This document shows, one piece after another, positions 1-7,673 of a stretch of DNA of 64,000 nt. The position numbers and the translations under genes are program-made. This DNA comes from Arthrobacter sp. MA-N2. GTDB taxonomy: Bacteria; Actinomycetota; Actinomycetes; Actinomycetales; Micrococcaceae. Below the pieces are notes generated by a model. The model saw only the letters and a program-made list of their open reading frames with translations, searched no databases and had not been told where the DNA came from. Numbering within the stretch: the first letter of the stretch is position 1; each line of letters starts with the position of its first letter. Location: assembly GCF_000517125.1 (NCBI RefSeq), contig NZ_KI912155.1:2460696-2524695 (forward strand), read 5' to 3'.

Positions 1-425
1 CCAACCTCGGTGGTATCCGCAACCTGACCAAGGCTCCTTCCGTTCTGTGGGTTGTTGACACGAAGAAGGAACACCTGGCTGTTGACGAAGCCAAGAAGCT
101 GAACATCCCGGTTGTTGCCATCCTGGACACCAACTGCGACCCCGACGAAGTTGACTTCCCGATCCCGGGCAACGACGACGCCATCCGCTCCGTAAACCTG
201 CTGACCCGCGTGGTTGCCGACGCTGTTGCCGAGGGCCTCATCGCTCGTAACCAGCGCGCAACCGGTGCTGCAGAGGCACCGGAAGAGCCGCTGGCTGAGT
301 GGGAGCGCGAGCTCCTCGAAGGCAGCAAGGCCGAAGCCCCGGCTGCCGAGGCTGCTGAAGCCCCGGCCGCCGAAGCTCCGGCTGCTGCTGAAGCACCGGC
401 CGGCGAAGCCGAAGCAGACAAGTAA
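1..425 (+). CDS. rpsB: 30S ribosomal protein S2 (3' part)
   Basis: The gene is cut by the left edge of the window; codons are in frame from base 3. The readable part contains the typical S2 C-terminal core ([31 protein letters not shown]), which packs on the 30S body near the Shine-Dalgarno helix. After the core comes a roughly 35-residue tail made almost only of Ala, Glu and Pro, a kind of extension common in actinobacterial S2. It is followed by a strong hairpin and then tsf, the conserved rpsB-tsf order. Identification is secure; the start is outside the window. Confidence 0.97.
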   Translation, partial: NLGGIRNLTKAPSVLWVVDTKKEHLAVDEAKKLNIPVVAILDTNCDPDEVDFPIPGNDDAIRSVNLLTRVVADAVAEGLIARNQRATGAAEAPEEPLAEWERELLEGSKAEAPAAEAAEAPAAEAPAAAEAPAGEAEADK

Positions 426-465
426 ATCCGGACCTTCCCGACGCCGGATATCGGCGCAGGGAACT

Positions 466-510
466 ACTGACAGGATGGCGGCCCACACGGTGGGCTGCCG
501 TCCTGTCAGT
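466..510 (+). terminator. rpsB-tsf intergenic hairpin (attenuator-like)
   Basis: Two 21-nt arms (466-486 and 490-510) pair with only two G-U wobbles around a 3-nt loop. No T-run follows, so it is more likely a partial terminator, RNA-processing site or stabiliser that sets the rpsB/tsf ratio than a full intrinsic terminator. tsf starts 36 nt downstream. Confidence 0.6.
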
Positions 511-546
511 CCGTAAACACATAAATTTCTAGACAGAGGGGTTCAC

Positions 547-1383
547 ATGGCGAACTACACTGCTGCTGACATCAAGGCCCTGCGCGAGCGCACCGGCGCC
601 GGCATGATGGACGTCAAGAAGGCTCTTGACGAGGCCAACGGCGACGCCGAGAAGGCCATCGAGATCATTCGCATCAAGGGTCTCAAGGGCGCTACCAAGC
701 GTGAAGGCCGCTCCACCGCGGAAGGCCTGGTTGCAGCCAAGGTCACGGGCGGCGTCGGCGTAATGATCGAGGTCAACTGCGAGACCGACTTCGTCGCGAA
801 GGCTGACAAATTCATCCAGCTGGCCGACAAGGTCCTGGCCGTCGCTGTCGAGTCCGGTGCTGCCGACCTCGAGACCCTGCTGGCCATCGACGTCGACGGC
901 AAGCCCCTTTCCGAGGTTGTCGTCGAAGAAGGCGCCGTCCTCGGCGAGAAGGTTGTTGTCCGCCGCATCGCCCGCATTGAAGGCGGCACGGTTGACGCTT
1001 ACCTGCACAAGACCTCCAAGGACCTCCCGGCCCAGGTCGGCGTCCTGTTCGCCGTCGAGGGCGAGGGCGACGCCGCTGCTACCGCAGCCCACGACGTCGC
1101 AGTCCACGTTGCAGCCATGGCTCCAAACTACCTGAGCCGCGAAGACGTCCCGGCTGAACTGGTCGAGTCCGAGCGTCGCATCGCCGAAGAGACCGCCAAG
1201 GCCGAAGGCAAACCGGAAGCCGCCCTTTCGAAGATCGTGGAAGGCCGCGTGACGGGCTTCTACAAGGGTGAGGTTCTCTTGGACCAGGCATTCGCCAAGG
1301 ACTCCAAGAAGACCGTTGCACAGGTCCTGGAAGAGGCTGGCGTCAAGGCAACTGCAGTTGCCCGCTTCCGCGTCGGAAACTAG
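547..1383 (+). CDS. tsf: Elongation factor Ts
   Basis: The 278-residue protein is the guanine nucleotide exchange factor of EF-Tu in the cytoplasm. The N-terminal UBA-like region carries the signature RTGAGMMDVKKAL, and the core has the CETDFVAK motif that inserts next to the nucleotide site of EF-Tu. The C-terminus ends in the family-typical QVLEEAG...ARFRVG. An ATG is preceded by AGAGGGG at good spacing. It follows rpsB and is closed by an intrinsic terminator just after the stop. Length and order agree with actinobacterial orthologues. Confidence 0.98.
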   Translation: MANYTAADIKALRERTGAGMMDVKKALDEANGDAEKAIEIIRIKGLKGATKREGRSTAEGLVAAKVTGGVGVMIEVNCETDFVAKADKFIQLADKVLAVAVESGAADLETLLAIDVDGKPLSEVVVEEGAVLGEKVVVRRIARIEGGTVDAYLHKTSKDLPAQVGVLFAVEGEGDAAATAAHDVAVHVAAMAPNYLSREDVPAELVESERRIAEETAKAEGKPEAALSKIVEGRVTGFYKGEVLLDQAFAKDSKKTVAQVLEEAGVKATAVARFRVGN

Positions 1384-1392
1384 TCAGATTTA

Positions 1393-1426
1393 AAAAGGGG
1401 CGGCCACCGCGGTGGCCGCCCCTTTT
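1393..1426 (+). terminator. Intrinsic terminator after tsf
   Basis: A GC-rich hairpin with arms AAAAGGGGCGGCCACC and GGTGGCCGCCCCTTTT lies 10 nt after the tsf stop. The right arm ends in TTTT. This is a textbook rho-independent terminator separating rpsB-tsf from pyrH. Confidence 0.88.
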
Positions 1427-1542
1427 GCATGCAACGGCCCGTGCGCCCGGCAGGCACGCGCCGAGCGTATCTACAGTGAGCAGCTTTCTGCCGCGCCCCT
1501 CAGCAAGATAATCTAGCCAGAGTCCATCAACGGGAAGGCACC

Positions 1543-2280
1543 ATGGAAACCGAGAACACTGCAATCCAGCCCGGGAAGTCCCGACGCCGCGTGCTGCTGA
1601 AGCTGTCCGGCGAGGTCATTGGCGGCGGAAAGCTCGGTGTAGACCCGGAAACCGTCCGCGCTATCGCCAAGCAGATTGCCGCAGCCGTTTCCGAAGTCGA
1701 GGTGGCAATCGTGGTCGGCGGCGGCAACTTCTTCCGGGGAGCCGAATTGTCCCAGAGCGGCATGGACCGCTCGCGAGCCGACTATATGGGCATGCTCGGC
1801 ACGGTGATGAACTGTCTGGCCCTTCAGGACTTCCTGGAGCAAGCGGGCGTTGAGACCCGCGTCCAGAGCGCCATCACCATGGGCCAGGTGGCTGAGGCCT
1901 ACATTCCGCGCCGCGCCATCCGCCACATGGAGAAGGGCCGCGTTGTTATCTTTGGTGCGGGCGCAGGTCTTCCTTATTTCTCCACTGACACCGTGGCCGC
2001 CCAGCGCGCGCTCGAAGTGCACGCCGACGTCGTCCTGATGGCAAAGAGCGGTGTGGACGGCGTCTACACGGCGGATCCCAAGAAGGATCCCTCGGCCGAG
2101 AAGCTCGAAAGGCTCAGCTACGACGACGCATTGCGCCGTGACATCCGCGTCATGGACCAGACCGCCATGACCATGTGCAAGGACAACGATTTGTCCATGG
2201 TGGTCTTCGGTATGGAAGGCGAAGGGAACGTCACCCGCGCCATCCTCGGCGAAAAACTGGGCACCCTGGTCACTCCCTAG
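1543..2280 (+). CDS. pyrH: UMP kinase
   Basis: The 245-residue cytoplasmic enzyme phosphorylates UMP to UDP with ATP in pyrimidine biosynthesis. It belongs to the amino acid kinase fold, and its motifs are visible in order: VLLKLSGEV near residue 20, [11 protein letters not shown], the NMP-binding [15 protein letters not shown] region, and [13 protein letters not shown] toward the C-terminus. ATG is preceded by GGGAAGG. Position between tsf and frr is the conserved bacterial order. A TAATCT at 1509-1514 could be a -10 element, but no good -35 is visible. Confidence 0.97.
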   Translation: METENTAIQPGKSRRRVLLKLSGEVIGGGKLGVDPETVRAIAKQIAAAVSEVEVAIVVGGGNFFRGAELSQSGMDRSRADYMGMLGTVMNCLALQDFLEQAGVETRVQSAITMGQVAEAYIPRRAIRHMEKGRVVIFGAGAGLPYFSTDTVAAQRALEVHADVVLMAKSGVDGVYTADPKKDPSAEKLERLSYDDALRRDIRVMDQTAMTMCKDNDLSMVVFGMEGEGNVTRAILGEKLGTLVTP

Positions 2281-2381
2281 CAAGGGCTAGGATATTTCTA
2301 GGACTCTTCCGCCTGCAGGGGCGGAAATTTATTGTGCATCGCGGCCCGTGGACGGGGCGCGACTATTTCTGAGGAGAAACC

Positions 2382-2939
2382 GTGATCGAAGAAACCTTGC
2401 TCGAAGCCGGGGAAAAGATGGACAAGGCGGTTGAGGTGGCCAAGGAGGATTTCGCGACCATCCGTACTGGTCGCGCCAACCCCGGGCTCTACAGCAAGGT
2501 GATCGTGGAATATTACGGCACCCCCACACCGCTGCAGCAGCTGGCTTCGTTCGCAATTCCGGACGCCAGGACCATTCTCATCACCCCTTATGACAAGACC
2601 GCACTGCGCGATATCGAAAGGGCCTTGAGCGATTCCGAGGTGGGTGCGAACCCATCCAACGACGGCAACGTCATCCGGATCACCATCCCCGAGCTGACCC
2701 AGGAACGCCGCAAGGAGTACGTCAAGATCGTCAAAGGCAAGGGCGAAGACGCAAAGGTTACCATCCGCAGCATCCGACGCAAAGCCAAAGACTCCCTGGA
2801 CAAGCTCGTCAAGGACGGGGAAGCCGGCGAAGACGAAGGTGCCCGTGGCGAAAAGGAACTCGACGCCCTCACCAAGGCACACGTCGACGGTATCGACGAG
2901 CTTCTCAAGCGCAAGGAAGCCGAGCTGCTCGAGGTCTGA
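2382..2939 (+). CDS. frr: Ribosome recycling factor
   Basis: The 185-residue protein splits post-termination 70S ribosomes together with EF-G. The typical features are the N-terminal helix containing [20 protein letters not shown], the short domain II beginning near [12 protein letters not shown], and the C-terminal helix with [19 protein letters not shown] sequence. A GTG start is used with GAGGAG seven bases upstream. Its TGA overlaps the cdsA ATG by one base, so frr and cdsA are translationally coupled. Confidence 0.97.
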   Translation: MIEETLLEAGEKMDKAVEVAKEDFATIRTGRANPGLYSKVIVEYYGTPTPLQQLASFAIPDARTILITPYDKTALRDIERALSDSEVGANPSNDGNVIRITIPELTQERRKEYVKIVKGKGEDAKVTIRSIRRKAKDSLDKLVKDGEAGEDEGARGEKELDALTKAHVDGIDELLKRKEAELLEV

Positions 2940-3862
2940 TGAGCGAGGCTGAGCCGGCGCCCGCGCGGGGAATTCCCACACGCGCCAGGCGCCAACGCGG
3001 CAACCCGACGCCCAAGGCCGGCCGGAATCTTCCGGCGGCCATCGGCGTCGGGCTTGCCATGCTCGTTGCGGTTCTCGGGGGGCTGCTGTTCCTGCCGTTG
3101 GGCTTCGTTCTCTTGACGACGGCCTTCGCGGTGCTCGGGGTGTGGGAGATTTTCCGGGCTCTGGAAGGCCAAGGAACGCGGATGCCGATTGTCCCCGTGC
3201 TGGTTGGCACGGTGGCCATGCCGCTGGCAGCCTACTTCGGCGGTCCCGAAAGCCTGCTTTTTGCGATGGTGCTCAGCAGCACGGCCGTCTTGCTGTGGCG
3301 CTCGCTTGAAAGCGCAGCCGGGGCGCCCCGCAGCGTCTTTGCGGGAATTTTCACACTTGCCTGGGTCCCCTTTCTGATCAGCTTCGCCATCTTGCCCCTC
3401 CATGTGGGCGGGGGAGCGACGACGGCGGGTCCCTGGCCCGGTGGACAAGTTCCGGCAGGCGCCTGGCAGATTGCCGTGATGTTCTTGCTGGTGGTATCCA
3501 ATGACACTTTTGGTTATCTCGTGGGCGCATTGTTCGGCAAGCACCCGATGGCTCCCAAGATCAGCCCCAAGAAGACATGGGAGGGTTTCGGAGGCTCGGT
3601 GGGCGGTGCCGTGGTCATCGGTGTCCTTGCCAGCATTTTCGTCCTGGGTAGGCCGTGGTGGGTTGGCGTGGTTCTTGCCGTCGGAATGGTCGCGGCGGCC
3701 ACCGCAGGCGACCTCGCTGAATCAATGGTCAAGCGGGAGCTTGGCGTCAAGGACATGAGCAGCATTCTCCCCGGGCATGGCGGGGTCATGGACCGCCTGG
3801 ACTCGATCGTCTTCGCGGCTCCCACAGCATTTATTCTTTTCGCGCTGTTGAGCGGCGCCTGA
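2939..3862 (+). CDS. cdsA: Phosphatidate cytidylyltransferase
   Basis: The 307-residue integral membrane enzyme makes CDP-diacylglycerol from phosphatidate and CTP, the entry to phosphatidylglycerol, cardiolipin and phosphatidylinositol synthesis. A hydrophilic basic N-terminus of about 35 residues is followed by several hydrophobic helices. The family signature is present near the C-terminus, with SMVKRELGVKD and LPGHGGVMDRLD supplying the catalytic acidic and histidine residues. It overlaps frr by one base. In many actinobacteria rlmN follows cdsA; here a DivIVA-repeat gene does. Confidence 0.95.
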   Translation: MSEAEPAPARGIPTRARRQRGNPTPKAGRNLPAAIGVGLAMLVAVLGGLLFLPLGFVLLTTAFAVLGVWEIFRALEGQGTRMPIVPVLVGTVAMPLAAYFGGPESLLFAMVLSSTAVLLWRSLESAAGAPRSVFAGIFTLAWVPFLISFAILPLHVGGGATTAGPWPGGQVPAGAWQIAVMFLLVVSNDTFGYLVGALFGKHPMAPKISPKKTWEGFGGSVGGAVVIGVLASIFVLGRPWWVGVVLAVGMVAAATAGDLAESMVKRELGVKDMSSILPGHGGVMDRLDSIVFAAPTAFILFALLSGA

Positions 3863-3883
3863 CAACCACCCAGAAGGAAAACA

Positions 3884-4468
3884 GTGGCAGTGGACATTCG
3901 TCGCCAGATCCCCGCAGCATTTGAGCGTGTGGAGCATAGCAAATACGGCTACAACGCAAAGCAGGTTGACCAGTTCTTCCAGCTCGCCCGGCTGTCGTTC
4001 GAAAACAAGGCCGGGACCTCGGAGAGGATCGGCAGCAACGATGTCCGTGCTGTTTCTTTCGATCCCGTCAAGGGCGGCTATGACGCTGCTGCTGTGGACG
4101 CCGCGCTGGATCGCCTCGAAGACGCTTTTGCGCGCCGTGAACGTGATGAGTTGATAGCCGCCGAAGGCGAGGAGGCCTGGCTGCTCAAAATCGGCAAACT
4201 TTCCGGGGTGTTGCGCGGCCGCTTGCACAGACCGGACGGCGAACGCTTCCGCCGGCCGGAGAAAAAGCGGGCGCGTAGCTACAACATCGCCGAGGTTGAT
4301 GCCTTGTGCCTTTCCCTTATCGGGTACCTCGAAAATGACAAACCACTGAGTGTCGATAGTGTCCGCCGTGCTTCATTCTCTGCGGCCAAGGGTCACGACG
4401 GCTACGAAGAGGCACAAGTTGACGCTTTCCTGGACCGGGTGGTCGAACTCATGGCGGCGATCGACTAA
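3884..4468 (+). CDS. DivIVA-domain repeat protein
   Basis: The 194-residue protein contains four degenerate copies of the short DivIVA-type motif: YGYNAKQVDQFF near residue 24, GGYDAAAVDAAL near 65, RSYNIAEVDALC near 130 and DGYEEAQVDAFL near 170. Each is preceded by a basic stretch with an aromatic residue. Classical DivIVA/Wag31 has one such N-terminal membrane-targeting motif followed by a long coiled coil, which is absent here. This matches the actinobacterial DivIVA-repeat family, whose role is not well known; involvement in polar growth or division is inference. GTG start after AGAAGG, 21 nt behind cdsA. Confidence 0.85.
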   Translation: MAVDIRRQIPAAFERVEHSKYGYNAKQVDQFFQLARLSFENKAGTSERIGSNDVRAVSFDPVKGGYDAAAVDAALDRLEDAFARRERDELIAAEGEEAWLLKIGKLSGVLRGRLHRPDGERFRRPEKKRARSYNIAEVDALCLSLIGYLENDKPLSVDSVRRASFSAAKGHDGYEEAQVDAFLDRVVELMAAID

Positions 4469-4510
4469 GCGAAGACAGCCGACGCTCGTTCACAAATACG
4501 GCCAAAGGAA

Positions 4511-4561
4511 GGAACCCTCCTGCAGATCAATTCACAGATCTGCAGGAGGGTTCCGTTTTTT
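4511..4561 (+). terminator. Strong terminator between convergent genes
   Basis: Two perfectly complementary 18-nt arms (4511-4528 and 4537-4554) surround an 8-nt loop and are followed by GTTTTTTGG. It ends the tsf-to-DivIVA transcription block and could also act on the opposite gene ending at 4640. Confidence 0.9.
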
Positions 4562-4639
4562 GGCTTCATAGCTGAGCGAGCATCCGGGAGTTAATGTTGG
4601 AACGGGAGGGATTCTCGCCGCAACTGTCGCTGGGGGCGT

Positions 4640-5215
4640 CTAGTGGTTGTGGCCGCTTGGCAGGGAATGCCCTCCATGCGGGACGGCATGCTGACCGGCC
4701 ACCGAAGCGGCGAGTCCCGGCGTCGTCACTGCTGCGACAACGACGGCGGCGGCGAAGGCAGCCGCCAAGAGCGCACCCGTCCGTGGGGGCGCGGCTGCTC
4801 CACCGGCGTCGTCTCCGCCAGCGTCGTCGCGGAATCTTCTGGCGAGCCACGCAGAGGATCCCAGGGCCATGAGGACCAGGAACAAGGCTGCCAGATGCCC
4901 GCCGTCGAGTACTCCTTGGGCAATGCCTGCCACGAGCACGGCGACGTGCACGAGCACGGCCACGAAGAGGCCTATGGTTGTCGGTTTACGGAACCGGAGC
5001 CGCCCCCGTTGGAGACTGGCAATCGAGCTGGCGAGCAGCGCCAGGCCCCAGACCGCAAAGATGCCGCCCGCCCACATGAGCGATCCCCGGCTCGAAATGT
5101 AGCTTGATGCGATCGAAAGCTCCACGAGGCCCGCCCCCATTCCCGCGAAACACGAAAACAGGGTGACGGACGCCCCAGCCGTGGCTCCCACGGAGGTCGC
5201 TGCTTGAGCTGACAC
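4640..5215 (-). CDS. Small membrane protein with His-rich C-terminus
   Basis: No family is recognised. The 191-residue product starts with GTG (SD GGAAGGAG, about seven bases upstream) and shows four likely transmembrane helices in residues 15-125, a polar segment with RRFRDDAGGDDAGG, a fifth hydrophobic stretch near 150-172, and a final tail with five histidines in about 16 residues (HAVPHGGHSLPSGHNH). The tail could bind metal or be an unstructured end; this is inference. It is followed on the same strand order by nothing, and lies 28 nt downstream of the DUF4383 gene, so the two may form an operon. Confidence 0.7.
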   Translation of the reverse strand: MSAQAATSVGATAGASVTLFSCFAGMGAGLVELSIASSYISSRGSLMWAGGIFAVWGLALLASSIASLQRGRLRFRKPTTIGLFVAVLVHVAVLVAGIAQGVLDGGHLAALFLVLMALGSSAWLARRFRDDAGGDDAGGAAAPPRTGALLAAAFAAAVVVAAVTTPGLAASVAGQHAVPHGGHSLPSGHNH

Positions 5216-5243
5216 GGACGGCTCCTTCCGGGTTCAGATTCTC

Positions 5244-5657
5244 CTAGACGTGGGCCCTGGCGGTGTTTGCCGGAACCTTGTCCTGCGAAAGGCCGACGCC
5301 GAGCAGCACCACTGCGCTGGCCAGGTGCAGCACGTTGTCTGCGCCGTTAAGGGCAATGATATTCAGGGCCGAGCCGACGAGGAACAGCCCGAGGATACCA
5401 ACCAGCAGGTAGACGCCGCCCACGGTCGAGTTCACGGCCTTGGACAGGGTGGCGCTGTTCATGCCGGCATACAGCAAAGCTGCGCCGATGGCGAGGTGGA
5501 TGATGTTGTGCAGGGGATTTACCGCAAAGATGATCAGATTGGCACCCTCGGTAGCGAAGAATCCGATTCCCGAGGTGACGAAGAATCCAATGACACCCAC
5601 GAGCAGGTAGACCGCTCCAAAGACGGTGGCGATCAGGCGGTTGGGCGAAGTGCGCAT
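5244..5657 (-). CDS. DUF4383-family membrane protein
   Basis: The 137-residue protein has four hydrophobic helices with recurring motifs AVYLLVGVIGF, NPLHNIIHLAIGAALLY, GGVYLLVGILGL and NVLHLASAVVLLGVG. The NxxHNxxHLxxG pattern is characteristic of the DUF4383 family of actinobacteria, which has no established function. The ATG at 5657 is chosen because GGAAGG sits at good spacing; a longer frame to 5726 lacks a ribosome site. It precedes the His-tailed membrane protein with a 28-nt gap. Confidence 0.82.
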   Translation of the reverse strand: MRTSPNRLIATVFGAVYLLVGVIGFFVTSGIGFFATEGANLIIFAVNPLHNIIHLAIGAALLYAGMNSATLSKAVNSTVGGVYLLVGILGLFLVGSALNIIALNGADNVLHLASAVVLLGVGLSQDKVPANTARAHV

Positions 5658-5832
5658 GGTCCAAACCTTCCGGTATGGCCGGATTTGCATCCGGCCTGTG
5701 TTTGAAACCCCGGACGGGGCTCTCAAACAGATATTCGGACCAGGAGGGGAAGTGGATGGGTGGGAGGGCGCGAATTTTTTTTCGGCAACGGCGTCGGCGT
5801 CGGCGTCAGATCGGGACGGACGACGGATGGCG

Positions 5833-6312
5833 TCAAGCCATTGCCTTCTTGGTACTCCTGTTCAACAGCGGTTGCACCCGGAAGGGAATCAATTCACCCA
5901 TCGACATGGCGGTGTCGGTCCGTTCCACTCCATCGCACGCAAGGATTTTGCCGTTGACACGGAACAGATCCTCGGCGTCGAGCGCTACCACTCGCAGCAG
6001 GAGGTCAGCCGATCCGGTCAGCCCGTAGCCCTCCAGGATTTCCGGGATTTCAGCGAGGTCTGCAACCAACTGCCCGAGCTTTTGCTGTTGCACATGCACG
6101 GAGATGAACGCCATGAGCGGGTAGCCGAGGGCGGCCGGGTTGATACGCCGTTCGAAGGAGAGGAACGCATGTTTCTTCTCCAGCTGGGCCATCCGGGCCT
6201 GAACCGTATTTCGCGATAGTCCCAGCTTCTGTGCCAAGGCCACCACGGTGCCGCGGGGGTCCTTCGCCATGGCCGAAAGCAGACGAGTGTCAGTGCCATC
6301 CAAAGCTTGCAT
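5833..6312 (-). CDS. bkdR: Lrp/AsnC-family regulator, probable bkd regulator
   Basis: The 159-residue protein has an N-terminal winged helix-turn-helix (GTVVALAQKLGLSRNTVQAR, roughly residues 20-40) and a C-terminal RAM/AsnC effector domain with the typical GSADLLLRVVALDAEDLF. Lrp proteins sense amino acids and act as dimers or octamers. It is transcribed away from bkdABC across a 194-nt region containing symmetrical sites, so control of branched-chain amino acid breakdown is the obvious role, as with bkdR in other bacteria. The start at 6312 fits the family N-terminus; there is no strong SD. The symbol is by context, not sequence alone. Confidence 0.88.
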   Translation of the reverse strand: MQALDGTDTRLLSAMAKDPRGTVVALAQKLGLSRNTVQARMAQLEKKHAFLSFERRINPAALGYPLMAFISVHVQQQKLGQLVADLAEIPEILEGYGLTGSADLLLRVVALDAEDLFRVNGKILACDGVERTDTAMSMGELIPFRVQPLLNRSTKKAMA

Positions 6313-6363
6313 AATGCGCAACGTTAGCACGGTAGGAGGTTGCCAGATAGGGCAGAATGCGCA
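6307..6363. promoter_or_regulatory. Candidate Lrp-type sites in bkdR-bkdA region
   Basis: An imperfect palindrome with arms TTGC and GCAA, seven bases apart (6307-6321), covers the bkdR start. Its core AATGCGCA (6313-6320) is repeated at 6356-6363, 43 bp away, which is four helical turns. Spaced repeats of this kind suit cooperative binding by an Lrp octamer. Functional assignment is inference. Confidence 0.35.
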
Positions 6364-6394
6364 GAATTTTCGATGGTGGTTGTACCCAATGAGC

Positions 6395-6414
6395 ATTGTG
6401 AGTAGGGTCACAAT
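6395..6414. promoter_or_regulatory. CRP-type operator upstream of bkdA
   Basis: Perfect 7-bp arms ATTGTGA and TCACAAT are separated by six bases. The core TGTGA-N6-TCACA (6397-6412) equals the consensus of Crp/GlxR cAMP receptor regulators. It lies between the divergent bkdR and bkdA genes, about 93 bp before the bkdA start. Confidence 0.65.
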
Positions 6415-6506
6415 TAATCCAGGCGACGACGCCCGGGTGCTGGCCCACGGCTGGATCACAAGTCCACCCCCGGCCTGCGAGCACGAGCTGAAAGGTGCGA
6501 TCAACT

Positions 6507-7673
6507 GTGTTGACGGACGAAGCCGGCCAGGACGCCTACAAGGCTCCGAATCCCGGAATCAGTGCAGGAAACCCTCGTCGGACCGGCGGGAACCTGGTCC
6601 AACTGATTTCCCCCGAGGGGGAACGCATCAGCCACCCGGAGTTTGATCTCTGGGTCAGCGATGTCACCGACGAGCAACTGTGCTCGCTGTATGAGGACAT
6701 GACGGTCATCCGTCGCATCGACGCCGAGGCCACGGCCTTGCAGCGTCAGGGGGAGTTGGCCCTGTGGCCGCCACTGCTGGGCCAGGAAGCATCGCAGATC
6801 GGTTCGGGCAGGGCCCTCCGGGATGACGACTTCGTCTTCCCCAGCTATCGGGACAACGGCGTGGCCTATTGCCGCGGTGTCGAGGTCACGGACCTGGTCC
6901 GTGCCTGGCGCGGTAACGCTTCCTCCGGCTGGGACCCGTACCGCCACAACATCGCCACCCAGCAAATCATCATCGGCTCGCAGTCATTGCACGCGACCGG
7001 CTACGCGATGGGCATCCAGCATGATGGCGCCGACTCCGTTGCGGTTGCGTACTTCGGTGATGGCGCCACGAGCGAGGGCGACGTCAACGAGGCGATGGTC
7101 TTCGCCGCAAGCTTCCAAGTGCCCGTGGTGTTCATTTGCCAGAACAACCACTGGGCCATCTCCGAACCCGTCCGGATCCAGTCCCACATCCAGATCGCCG
7201 ATCGTGCCTCGGGCTTTGGAATCCCCAGCATGCGCGTCGACGGAAACGACGTTCTGGCCGTTTTGGCGGTCACCCGCATTGCACTGGACCGGGCGCGCAA
7301 GGGCGGCGGGCCCACCTTCATTGAAGCGGTGACCTATCGGATGGGCCCGCACACGACGGCGGACGATCCCACCCGCTACCGCGACGCCAACGAGCTTGAA
7401 GACTGGGCGGCCAAGGATCCGATTGTCCGCCTCAAGACGCTCCTTCGCAGCAAAGGCCTGCTGACGGAAGAGGTCGAGGCCAAGACCCAGGCCAAAGCCG
7501 ACGAGGTGGCCAGGGAGCTGCGGACAGGTGTCATCAACATGCCGGATCCTGCCCCGCTGGACCTTTTCAACCACGTCTACAGCACGCCCAATTCCTGGAT
7601 CGAACGCCAGAAGGACCACTACTCCCGATATCTGGAAAACTTCAGCGGATCCACCCAGGAAGGGGCACTCTGA
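6507..7673 (+). CDS. bkdA: Branched-chain 2-oxoacid dehydrogenase E1 alpha
   Basis: The thiamine-diphosphate subunit of the complex decarboxylates 2-oxoacids of Leu, Ile and Val (or pyruvate). Motifs seen: VFPSYRDNG near the start of the catalytic region, the ThDP-binding GDGATSEGDVNEAM followed by QNNHWAIS, and the loop YRMGPHTTADDPTRYR. GTG at 6507 is preferred because GAAAGG lies 11 bases upstream; an in-frame GTG at 6495 would have the SD inside its own start codon. It is coupled to the E1 beta gene by a one-base overlap. The context with leucine genes favours the branched-chain over the pyruvate complex. Confidence 0.92.
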   Translation: MLTDEAGQDAYKAPNPGISAGNPRRTGGNLVQLISPEGERISHPEFDLWVSDVTDEQLCSLYEDMTVIRRIDAEATALQRQGELALWPPLLGQEASQIGSGRALRDDDFVFPSYRDNGVAYCRGVEVTDLVRAWRGNASSGWDPYRHNIATQQIIIGSQSLHATGYAMGIQHDGADSVAVAYFGDGATSEGDVNEAMVFAASFQVPVVFICQNNHWAISEPVRIQSHIQIADRASGFGIPSMRVDGNDVLAVLAVTRIALDRARKGGGPTFIEAVTYRMGPHTTADDPTRYRDANELEDWAAKDPIVRLKTLLRSKGLLTEEVEAKTQAKADEVARELRTGVINMPDPAPLDLFNHVYSTPNSWIERQKDHYSRYLENFSGSTQEGAL

